Source: Eubacteriales Family XIII. Incertae Sedis bacterium (GTDB taxonomy: Bacteria > Bacillota > Clostridia > Peptostreptococcales > Anaerovoracaceae). Taken from it: a stretch of 64,000 bases of DNA. The stretch spans positions 1 through 64,000 of the forward strand of contig JAISTX010000083.1 of assembly GCA_031272365.1 (NCBI GenBank), read 5' to 3'. The position numbers were made by a program, and so were the translations under genes. Positions 38,901 to 50,900 of this stretch are shown piece after piece. Position 1 is the first letter of the stretch. Each line of letters begins with the position of its first letter. Below the pieces are notes generated by a model. The model did no database searches. It was not told the DNA's origin and worked only from the letters and a program-made list of their open reading frames with translations.

Positions 38901-41900
38901 ATGTCCGTGAGGCCCGTGATCTCGATCTGGCCGGTCAGGTCGCCGTCTTCCTTGTCGTCCGCCGTGATGTCGTCGTCCGTCGTCGTCGTCTTGCCGACGA
39001 GGATCGTCTGCACGTCAGACGGGTCATCCGGGTCGAGCGCCGGCGCGCCCTCCGCCTGCAGCGGGAGCTCGATCGGCCCCGGCACGTGGATCTCCGGCAG
39101 GCCCTTGTCGTAGACCCGGCCCGTGATCGTCACGCTCAGCTTGCTCTCGGGGATGATGTCCCCGCCGTCGGGCTTCGCGCCGAATTTGATCGGGTAGGCG
39201 CCCTCCACGGCCTTGAAGCCGCCCTTGTCATGCACGATCACCGTGGCATCCGGCGACGCGTCCACGAGCTTGACCACGCTGGCCTTCGCCGCGCTGACGA
39301 AATGCGCCGTCGACGTGATGCCTTCGGCCTCCGCCACCGTGACCGTGAAGTTGTATGCGAGCACCGCGTACTGGCTGTCCTTGGTGCCCGGGTCCAGCTC
39401 GTCCGCGTCGGTGACCCAGCCCTTGATCGTCTTCTCGCCGCCATTCTTGTCGCCCGGCACGATCCATGTGAACTCGTACGGGTTGTCGTACGGGTCGACG
39501 TAGTTGACGACCGCGTTGCGGAAGCCTTCCGGCACCGCGCCGGACAGCTTCACCTGCGCGGGGTTCGCGTCCTTGTCGTACGCTTCCGCGTAGGACAGCG
39601 AGCGCGCCTGCGGCTCGTCGCCGACGACGTCCGCCTTCTTCACGATGAAGTCGCGCGCGCCGATGATATAGCTGCCGTCTTCCATGATCGGGTCGTCGCC
39701 GTCGCCGTCGTTGTCGCCGTCGCCGTCGTTGTCGCCCGGGATGATATAACGGCCGTCCTGGATGACGACGGGCCGGTACTCGGTCGCCGTATTGCCGTGG
39801 CTGTCGGTCACCGTGTATTTCACGCGGTAGACGCCCACGTTCGCGCGGTCGATCTGCCCCGTCACCGGCGTCGCCGTGACGTCCGTCTGGGTGCTGTTCG
39901 TATCCAGCGCGTTCCAGGCCGCCGCCGTGATCTGATCGCCGCCCGTGTCTTCCGTGTCGAAGACGAGTAGCGCGTCAGTCAGCTGCTCCTGCGTCAGATA
40001 GTTTGAATTGTTCGGCGTCTGCTCGAACACGAGCGGCACACGCGTGAACGTGATGATCGGCGTCTCGCCGTCGTCCACCGTGACCTTGACGGTCTTCTCC
40101 GTCGTGTTGCCGTCGCTGTCCGTCACCTCGTACGTCGCCTCGTAGTCGCCCGGCGTGGCCGCCTTGCCGTCCGTCAAAGGCACCGTGTTGCCCGTAAGCT
40201 CGACGTCGCTCGTCAGGTCGCCGTCCTCCTTGTCGGTCGCCGTCACGCCCTGCATGAGGCGCCCCTCGATGTCGGCCTCGGGCGTCCCGAGCGGGATCAC
40301 CTTCGGATCCGCGTAGATGACCGGCGCGGAGCCGTCGCTCACGAGGATCAGGAATTTGACCTTCGCGCTCTCGTCCTCCGTCACGGAGAACTCCGCGTAG
40401 AACTTGTCGCCCTCCTTGAAAGAGCCCTTCGCGGCCTTGAAGCCGCCGTCGCTCTCCAGCTTGATCGTGCCGGCCGGCAGCAGGTTGCTGCCCGTCCGGA
40501 GGTAGCTCACGGCCTCGGAGCGCTCGATGAGCTTCGCGAGGTAGGGGCTGGCCGCGAGGCTCGCGATGTCGTCGGCGTCCGCGACATTGACGCGGAAATT
40601 GTACGCGAGGATCGCGTAGCTGTCGCCGTTGCTGTAATGCCCGTCCCCTTCGTCGTCGTTGTCCTCGTCGCCGTCGTCGTCGTCGTCATCCTTCGTGCCC
40701 GTCTCCGTGCCGTCGATGACCTTCGCCGTGATCTCCTTCGTCGTCGTCGGGTGGACGACCACGCCGATGATCGGATGGTAGTCCCTCTCCTCCGCGTGGT
40801 AGCCGCCGGTCTCGCGCACGTACGGGTCGGTCTGCGCCTTGTCAGGATTGTACTTCCAGCCCGCCGCCTCGCTGTAGTCGAGGATCTGCGCCTGCGCGCC
40901 CGGCTCGTCCACCTCGGTCACGCCGATGATGAACGACTTCGCCTCGACCTCGTACGTGGCCTCCGGTTGGTCGCCGTCGTCGATGACGGTGCCCGTGATG
41001 TGTTTCGTGATCTTGCCGCCTTCCGCCTGCGGGTCGACGCCGCCGATCACGATCGGGTACTCGCCCTCTTCCGCGTGGTAGCCGCCGCGGTCGTCCACGG
41101 TCACGTCGGAGATGACCTGCCCCGTCGTGCCGTCGTAGAGCGTCGCGCCGGAGCGCGCCTTGATCTCCGCGTCGAGCTCGGCCTCGACCGTCGTGACCTC
41201 GCTCTTCTTCGCTTCGAAGTCCACGGCCTCGAGGATGCGGCTCTTGCCGACCACGTAGCGCCCGTCGTTGACGCACACGATGCGCGTCGCCGTCGCCACG
41301 TTGCCGTCGCTGTCCTCCGTCTCGTAGGAGACCTTGTACAGCCCCGGCTCCGTCTTGTCGTAAGGCGCGCCCACCGCGGCGCTCGTCCAATCGAGGATGC
41401 CGTCGTCCGCGTCGTAGGCCGTGACCCTGTAGGCGTCCTTGTATTCCTGGTACGCTGCGTCGGTCTCGTAGATCGGGTTGTCGTCCGCGTCATATCCAGT
41501 GATGATCCTGCCTGTGTCGACCTCGACCTCGATCGGCGTCGAGACGCTCAGGATCGGCACGGTGCCGCCGCCTTCGACGACGCCCGTGACCTTCGTCGAG
41601 ATCTCAGGCACCGCCCTGCCGTCCGCGTCATAGGTGGCCGCGAACACGACCGGGTAGGAGCCCTTCGCCGCGCGGAAGCCGCCGTTGTCGCGCACGATGA
41701 GCGACGCGTCCTCCGACCGGTCGACGAGCTTCACCAGGCCGGCCCTCGCCGCCTCGATGATCTTGCCGTCCAGGTCGCCGGACTTCACCATCGCCTCGGC
41801 CTCGGCGATCTTCTTGCGGAAGTCGTCCGCCACGATCGCGTACCGGCTGTTCTTGCCGTCCGGGTCGATGTATTCGCTGCCCGTGATCCAGCCGCGGATC

Positions 41901-44900
41901 GTCGTCGTCTCGTCATAGTCCGTCACGCCCCACGTGAAGCTGTAGCCGCCGTTCGGGTACTCGTCCGGGTAGTTGATCACGAGGTTCCGGTAGCCGGTCG
42001 GCACCTGGCCGATCAGCTCCACGAGCAGCTGCGTGCCGTCCTTCGCAAAGGCCTCGGCGTAGGACAGGCTGCGCGCCTCGTCGGCGGTGCCTGTCGCGTA
42101 TTTCTGGTTCACGATGAAGTTGCGCGCGCCGATGATCATCGAGTCATCCGGCATGATCGGGTCGTCGCCCGGGTCGTCGTTGTCGCCGTCATTGTTTTTG
42201 TCGCCCGGGATGACATAGCGGCCGTCCTGGATGACCACAAGGCGGAACTCCGTCGTCTCGTTGTCGTTGCTGTCCGTCGCCGTGTAGCTGACCTTGTAGA
42301 CGCCGATGTTGTGCGCGTCGATGAGGCCGGACGGGTCGACCGTCAGGGTCTTGTACAGATCCTGTTCCTGGCCGTCTTCGTCGGAGACCCACTCGGGGTA
42401 GTCCTCCGCGTCGGTGACCTCGAGCGCGGCCTTCAGCTCCTCGTCCGTTACGATGCGCGAGAAGTCCTCCTGCGGGATCACGAGCGGGTAGCGCGTGAAC
42501 GTGATGACCGGGCTCTCGCCGTTGTCGATCGTAAACTTGACCGTCACGGAGACGCCCGTCACATCCTTCGGGATGAACGTGACATCCCACTCGGTGCCCA
42601 TCCCCGGGTTCTCCGGGATCTTGTTTTCCGACACGTCGACATCGTAGTCCGCCGTTCCGTTGTCGTCGATCTTGAAGCCGACCGCCGCCGCCGCCTCGAT
42701 GAGCCGCGCCTTCACCTCGTCCGAGGTGCCTTGGTATTTGCCGTTCTGCGCGTCGAGGTATTCGAGCGTCACGTTGTTGGCCGCCACGACGTAGTGCGCG
42801 TCGTCGCCAGGCTCCGGATCGTCGTCTGTGCCTTCATCGATCTCGTCGCGGTCGATGACCTTGCCGTTGATGCTGGCCACCGGCTTCTCGACGTCGCGTT
42901 CGTCCTCGATCGAAATCTTGATCGGGTAGCCCGGGTCGTCCTTCACGGCATTCGTGTAGCCGCCGTTGTCCGTCACAACGAGGTCGTCTGAGACATCCGT
43001 CTTCGTGTTCTGCGTCTCGTCGCCGCTCGTGACCGTCGTGATGTACCACGCCTCCGCGTAGGACGCCTCGAGGATCTCCGCGTCCGTGCCCGTGACCTCG
43101 TCGACGATCTTCACAAAGTCGAGCGCATGGATCACGTAGCCGTTCTTCTCGTCCCACGTCTTGCCGTTCTTGACGACCACCCAGCCGGTCGCCGTCGTCT
43201 GGTTGCCCTGGCTGTCCTCCGCCGTGTAGCTGACCTCGTAGAGGCCCGGCGTCGTCGTGATGTCAGCGTCGTCCACCGGCACCGGCGAGGTGTGCGTGAT
43301 CGAATCGGCCGGCAGCGTGCCGTCCTCGTCGTCGGTCGCGATGACGCCCTGCATATAGCTCGGCGTCGTGTCCGCGTACGCGCCCTCGGGGAACGCGTCT
43401 CCGACCGGCACCGTCTTCAGCGCGGGCACCGTGAGCTTCGGCCCGTCCGAATCGTAGATCGTCGCGCGGATCTCGATCTTCGTGGCCGGTTCCTCCTCCA
43501 CATAGAAGGTCACTTTGAAGTAGCTGTTCTGCACGAAGCGGTTCGGGCTGCCCTCTGTATTGTTGCCGTCCTTGAAGTCGGCAGGCCCGCCGAGGAAGGT
43601 GTCGTTCGGCACCGCGTCATCCATCGCCACCGTGCCCTGCGGCACGAGGTAGCTGCCCGTGCGCCGGAAGCTCTGCGCCTCCGCCCACTCGATGAAGCCC
43701 TGGGCATAGGCGTCCGTGCCGTATTTGTCCGCGAGCGCCGCCGCCTCGTTTGCCGAGATGCGGAAATTGTACGCGAGGATCGAATAGACGATGCCGTTGT
43801 CGTACTCGCCGCCGCCCGGCCCGTCGCTGTCGTCGATGACCTTCGCCTGGATCTGCTTCGTGAGCGGCGCGTAGCCGACGACGCCGAGGATCGGGCTGTA
43901 CTCGCCCTTGACGTTCGTAAAGCCCGCCGTCTCCACGACATAGGCCGTCGCGTCAGAGCCGTCCGCCTTCCAGGCGTCCGCCTCCGACCGATCCATGATG
44001 AGCTGCGCCTTGTCGCCCGTCACCTCGCTGACGCCGATGATGAACGACTTGCCGCGCAGGATGTAGTTTTCGTCGTAGACGAAGCTGCCGTCGTCGACGA
44101 TGACCGCGGCCTGTTTCGTCGTCGTGTTGCCGTCGCTGTCCGTGACCGCGTAGGTGACCTGGTAGACGTCCGGCTGGTCCGTCGGGATCGACGGCGTCAC
44201 TTCGTTGCCGCTGCCGTCCGGGTCGAGGACCACGTCGTCCTTCGTCAGGTTCGGGATCACGTTCGGGACATCGTAGTTGTCCTCGAGGTCGTCGACCACC
44301 ACGTCCTTGATGAGCGTCTCGCGCGGCACGTCGCCGCCCTCCGGGTTGTACGGGACGACGATGGGCGAAGGCACATCGAGCGTCGGGAAGTGGTTCTCCG
44401 ACCCCGGCGTGCTGTCCTCCACCGTGATGAGGAGCACGACCTGCACGCCCGTCGCCGCCGGATCCGCGTTCTTCACCGTGACCTTGTACTGGCCGACGGC
44501 CTTCGCGAGCGCCGGGTCGACGCTGACGATGGCCACGTCGGAGGACGTGATCGCCCCGTCCGGATCCACCTTGTCACCGCCCGCGTGGAGCGCCACAAGG
44601 ATGTCGTCGTCGTCGGAGGCGCCGTCCGTCAGCGCGTCGAGCGCCGCCGCGTCGGCGCTGTTATTCAAATCGTAGGTCTTGTTGTTGCCGTATACGTAGA
44701 AGCGCGGGTCGCCCGGCACGTAGTCGTCCGGCCCCTCGTCGATCACTTCCGCGTCCACGACCTTGCCTTTGATGTCCTTGAGGATCTTGCCGATGGGTTC
44801 ATCCGCCGTCTGCTTCGGGTCGAGCCCCGCGATCTTGATCGGGTAGGTGCCCTCGGCCGCCGTGTAGCCGTCCTTGTCATAGACGCTCGCGCCGTCGATC

Positions 44901-47900
44901 GCCGCCGCCGTCGTGCCGTTGTAGAGCTTCGCGCCCGACTTCGCGAGGATGTCGCCGTCGAGGTCGCTCATGTTCACGTCCACGACGCGCGTCACGAAGG
45001 AGTCCGCCTTCAGCACGTTGCCCGGGCCGACCGTGTACGAGCCGTCGTTCACGACGACGACGCGCTCCGCCTTGGCCCAGTTGCCGTCGGAATCGTAGAC
45101 GTTGTAGACCACATACGTGAGCCCCGGCGTGTCGTAGTCGATGCTGCTGTCGGCGATCGAGGTGATGATGCCGTCGAGCAGGTCGCCGTCGTCTTCGTCA
45201 TACGCCGAGACGCGGTAGTCCTCGTAGTAGATGACCTCGTTGCCGTCCTCGATGACCGGCTCGTTGTCCGCGCCCAGCACCTTCTTCGTGTGGATCTGCA
45301 CGTTGATCGGCGTCGCCACGGTGAGTATCGGCAGCGCGCCGCGGTAGACCGCGCCCGTCACCGAGACCTTCAGCTCGTTCGTGGGCACGCCCGACACGCC
45401 GAACTGGATCGGGTAGTTGCCCGCCTCGTCCTTGAAGCCGTCGCTGTTGACGACGCGCGCGAGGTTCGGGTCGCTCGTCAGGTCGGCGAGCTTGACAGAG
45501 AACGCGTTCGCCGCCTTGATGAGCTCGGGGTTCAGGTTTTTCAGCATCTCCCGCGCTTCCTCCACGCTCTTGCGGAAGTCCGCCGCGTACAGCGCGTATT
45601 TGCTGTCCTTGTCGCCCGGATCCACATAGCCCGGGGGCGTCACGAGGCCCTCGATGCCCTTGATGACATCCGGGAACTCGTTTGTCTTCCATTCGAACGG
45701 GTAGATGTCCGGCGTCGCGTGCTCCTTGTAGGTGTCGCCCGTCTCCTTGCCTTCGACGTCGAGTTGCACGAGCTTGACCGACAGCGGCTTCAGCTCCTGC
45801 ACGTCGAACGCCTCGGCGTAGGACTTGCTGCGGACCTGCGACTCCGTGCCGTCCACCTCGTTGGTCGGGATCACGAAATTGCGCGCCCCGATGATCACGT
45901 CGTTGTTGCCGTCCTCGTCGTCGTCCTCGATGACGTAGCGGCCGTCGTCGACCACCACGTACCGCGATTCCGACGCGGTGTTGCCCGTCGAGTCGGTGAC
46001 CTCGTATTCCACGAGGTAGACGCCGACGTTCTTCGTGTTGATCTGGCCGCCCTCCGGCGAGGCCGTCACCGCGTCGAACAGATCGCCTTCCGTGACCCAT
46101 TCGCCGTCCGTGTCCTCGTCGTCGCGCACCTGCAGCTCGTCCTTGAGCTCGTCCTGCGTCAGGACGTGCGACACGTCGTCCGTCCACTCGACGACGAGCG
46201 GGTTCTCGATGAAGCCGATCTCCGGCACGCCGCCCGCCGAGATCGTGTAGGTGACCGTCACGGAGACGCCCACGCCGTCGATCTCGAACGTCACCTCAAA
46301 GGTGTCGCCCGCGCCCATCGTGTCGGCGTAGGTGTTTTCCGAGACGATGATGTCGTCGTCCGTCAGGGCCTGGGTCTTGTCCGCGCCCGCGCCCGTGATC
46401 TTCCACGCCAGCGGCGAGGAGGCCGCAAACAGGTTGGCGACGGTCGCACCCGTCGTGCCCTTGTACTTGCCGTCCCGCGCGTCTTCAAGGCTCACCGTCG
46501 CGTCGTCCGCCGCGATGTAGTAGTGCGCCGTGTCGTCCGGGTCGTTCTTGTTTGTGTCGGACGGCGGGTCGTTGATATGGTCTTTGTCGACGACCTTGCC
46601 GATGATCTCCGCCAGCGGCTTGTCCACGTCGGGGCCCGCGCCGATCTTGATCTCGTAGTCAGCTACTTCGTTCTTATAGCCGCCGTTGTCGCGCACGACC
46701 GGCGTCGCGTTGTCCAGCGTGCGGTTGCCTTCCGAATCCTCCACGACATGCTTCGCGTCCGCGTGCGAGCGTTCCAGGATCTCCGTGGTCTTGCCGCCGT
46801 CCGTGGTCGGCACGTTGCCGACGATCTGCACGAAGTTCACGGCGCGCACCGCGTAGTCGCCGTCGATCTCATAGTCCACCGCGAAATAGCCCGTCTTCGT
46901 CACGCGGTTGCCGTCGCTGTCCTCCGCCGTGTAGACGACGCCGTAGACGCCCGGCTTGCTCGTGTCGACGCCCGACGCGTCGTAGGTGACCGGCACCGTG
47001 CCGTCCTCCGCGTCCGTCGCGTAGACGCCCTGGCGGTAGCTGACCGTCTGGTCGTCCGTCGCGCCCTCGGGGATCTCCGCCCCGAGCTCGACCTTCTTCA
47101 GCGCCGGCACGTGCAGCACCGGTGCGTTCCGGTCGTCGACGAGCACTTTGATCGTGACCGTCGTGCCCGGCTCGGCGACGACGTTGAACGTCGCGTCGTA
47201 GATCGCGCCGTTCACGAAGTCCGTCGCGGAACCGTCCAGCGTCCCGTCCTCAAAGGAGTCCGGGCCGCCCGTCGTGCCGCCGGTGTGCGTGACCGTGCCT
47301 TTCAGGTCGACCGCGCTCGGCGTCAGCCCCGTCGCGCGCAGGAAGCCCTGCGCCGCCGCGTTGGTGACGAAGTCCTGCTTGTAGCCCGCAGCGTCTTCCG
47401 CGTACTTCGCCGCGATCGCCGCCGCCTGGGCGCGCGACACGCGGAAGTCGGTCGCCATGATCGAGTATTTCTCGCCATCCGTGACCTTCGTATCCGGCTC
47501 TTCATCGTCCGGGATGATCTCGTCCGTGACGTCGTCCCACACCTTCGCCGTGATCGTCTTGCTCACGGCCGGGTGCCCGTAGACCTGCGTGACCGGGAAG
47601 TAGTCGCCCACGACGTTCGTATAGCCCGCCGTGTCGCTGACGATCGGCATCGCCGTGCCGCCGTTCTTCGCGTCCCAGGCCTTCGCCTTCGACTTCTCGA
47701 TGATCTGGTTCTCCGCGTCGGTCGGCGTCACCTTCGACACGCCGATGAGGAAGGACTCCGCCTTGAGGACGTATTCTTCGTCATAGATGATCGTGCCGTC
47801 GTCCACGACGAGGACGCCTGTCTTCGTCACAACGTTTTCGTCGGTGTCCACCACCTCGTAGTCCACGAGGTATACCGCGCCCTTGTTGGCCGGGATCGAC

Positions 47901-50900
47901 GTGACGGTGTTGCCGTCCTCGTCCTTGATCGCCTTGATCTCGATCTTGCCCGTGAGGTCGCCGTCCTCCACGTCCCACGACTTCATGCCGTCGAGGATCT
48001 GCGCGTCCGTCAGGTTCCCCGGCGCGTTCGAAGCCGCGACCGCGATCGTCTTCATGCCGTAGACGTCGTCGTTCTTGTCCTCCGTGCCCTTGTCGTCGAT
48101 GTCGTTGCCGAGCTGCGGCACATGGTTGTTCGAACCGCTGTCGTTGACCGTGATCGTCAGGTCGATCGACACGGAGTGCTCGTCCTTCGACCGCACCTTG
48201 ACGTCATAGGTCCCGACCGCCACCGGGCTGCCGAGCGCCGGGGTGATCGACACGATCTCCACGAGCGCCGGGTCGTCCTTCGGGTCGATCGACGTGTCGG
48301 GGTTGACCTTGCTGCCGCGCGCGTTCAGCGCCGTGATCACGTTTTCGTACGGCGCCACAGCACCCGCGATCTGGTCGAGCGTGATCCCGTTGTTCGTCTG
48401 CGCCGGCGTGGCCTTGTCGTACGTGATGTTGTTGCCATAGACATAGTAGAGCGGGTCGCCCGGCTCCGGATCCGGCTGGGGCCCGTCCTTCTCGTCCGCG
48501 TCGACCACCTTGCCGATGATCTCGCGGTCGACGTTGCCGCTCGGCGAGTCGACGCCGCGGATCGTGATGTAGTACTCGCCGACGACGTCTGTGTAGCCGC
48601 CGTTGTCCGCGACGCTGATCTGGTCCGCGCCGATCTGCGCGCCCGTCGTGCCGTTGTAGAGCTTCGCGCCGGACAGCGACAGGATCTCCGCGTCCGTCCC
48701 CGTGACTTCCGACACGAGCACGACGAAGGAATGCGCCTCGAGCACGCGCCCGTCGCCGACGGTGTAGGTGCCGTCGTTGACGACGACAAGCCTGTCTTTC
48801 TCAACCTTGTTCCCCGCTTCGTCCTCCACCGAATAATGGAGCGGGTAGAGGCCGACCTTGTCGGTGTCGACGGGCAGCCCGTCCACGACCACCTGGTCTG
48901 TGATGTCGAGCGGGGTGCCGCCCGCGCCGCCGTCGGGGTCGGTCGCCGTGACGTCGTAGAGGCCGTCCTCCGTCCAGTCGTCCGGGTCGATCGCCTTCGC
49001 CGGCTTGTCCGTCGAAAGGCCCACCCAGATTTCGACCGGCGTCGAAACCTCCAGCTCCGGCGGCTCGCCGTCCGTGACCCTGCCGGTCACCTCGACGCCG
49101 AGCTCGTTGTACGTGTATTTGTCCGTGCGGAACTGGATCGGGGCATAGGTGCCCTCTTCATCCTTGAAGCCCGCGTTGCTGACCACGACGGCGCTGGCTG
49201 CCGGCTGCGAAGCCGAGATGAGCTTGAACGTCTTCACGTCCGCCGCGTCGTAGGTGTGATCCGCCGGCGCGTACGGCGCGCCCGTCGTGATCGCCTTGTT
49301 GAGGCCGCCGGCCTCGCGCATCATCGCCGTCGCCTGCGTCGTCGTCTTCGTGAAGTCTTTCGCGGCGATCGCGTATTTCGACAGCTTGTTGCCCGGGTCG
49401 ATGTGGTAGTCGTCGGACAGCACCGTCCCGGTGACCTGCTTCTGGTTCTTGGCCTGCTCGTACCCGACCGCCGTCCACGTGACCGGGTAGTCGCCGAGCG
49501 CCGTCGGCAGCGCGTCGTAGTTCGCGCCCGAGCCGCCGAGCTGCGGCACCGCCGTCCACTTCACGGTGAGCGGCGCGCCCTCGCGCGTGTACGCCTCCGC
49601 GTAGGAGAAGCTCGCCGCCTGCGACTGCGAGCCGTCCACGAGAGACTGGTTCGTCACGAAACTCTTGGCGCCGATGATCGCGCCGTCGCTGTCCATGACG
49701 CCGTCGTCCGGGTATTCATCGTCGTTCTCCGGGTAGTCCGGGTAGTGGTATTCCGGGTGAGCCGGGTCGTAGTAGTCGTTGTTGGGGTCAAACGCTTCGC
49801 CGTTGGGCCCTTCGTTTCTGTTTTCGTCAGGGATCACGTACCGCCCGTCCTGCACCACGACCGCCCGCGTGACCGTCGTCGTGTGGTCGTCCTGGTCCGT
49901 GGCCGAGTAGCGCACCGCGTACACGCCCGGCACGCTCGCGTCGATCGGCTCCAGCCCGACCGGGACCGCGCTCACGTCGGAGTGCTTCGGCCCCACCCGC
50001 GGCACCGTCTCGCCGTCGGCGTCGACGATCATCTCGTTGGGCAGGTCGTTCCAGTCCGCCGCCGACAGCTCCACGACGTAGTCATAGAGGTTGATCTTCG
50101 GCTGGTCGTCCTCGTGCAGCGTGTCGCGGTCGTCGGAGACCGTCAGCATCGCCGTCAGGTCCTCGTAGTCCAAGAGCCGCGAGGCGTCCTCCACCTCGAT
50201 CACGAGTGGGCTCTCCTGGAACCGGATGACCGGCCCCTCCGCGTCGATGCGGTTGATCATGTCGTGGTCCAGGACCTTGTTCGTGTTCCCCGGCGACTCC
50301 ACGGCCGTCGGATTGTCGTTGATAAAGACGCGGCCCCGGTTCGTCACGACCTCCGGCCAGATGATCGGCGAGCTCGTGTCGCCCGAGACCTTGTGCACCT
50401 TCTCGAGTTCGCACTTGATGTACAGCGCGACCGTCTCGCCCTCGTGGCCCACGAGGAGCTCGCCGATGGCCGTCGCGTCGAACGTATAGGAGAATTTGTG
50501 GTTCGTGTCCGACGCGGGCACGTTGAAGTCCGCGATGTCGGCCGTGATGACCTCGTCGCCGATCTCGAGCTTCAGCAGGCCCGTCCAGTCGCCCTCGTTC
50601 GCGCGCGCCTCGCTGGCGAGCACCAGGCCCGGGATCGTGTCGTCCATGATGATCAGCTTGGAGAGCCCCGCGAGGTTCGAGGGGATCGTCATCTCCAGCT
50701 TGTACTCGAGCATCTGGTCAAACTCGGTGACGCGCGTCGCCTTCGACCAGGCCGCCGGCTCGTGCCGGAGGTAGTCCTTCACGTATTTCTGGAAGTTGAG
50801 CTCGTTGACGAATTCCGCGTTGATCTTGTTGTAGCCGCGGTCCAGCGTCACCGTCTCGCCGAGCTTGACCACGACGCCCGTGTTGACGCCGTCGAGGGGC

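Noticed and set aside
49158..49559. Minor minus-strand frames inside the giant gene
   Set aside because: They are out-of-frame shadows of the same strand; the 5629-residue frame has clear repeats and protein-like composition.
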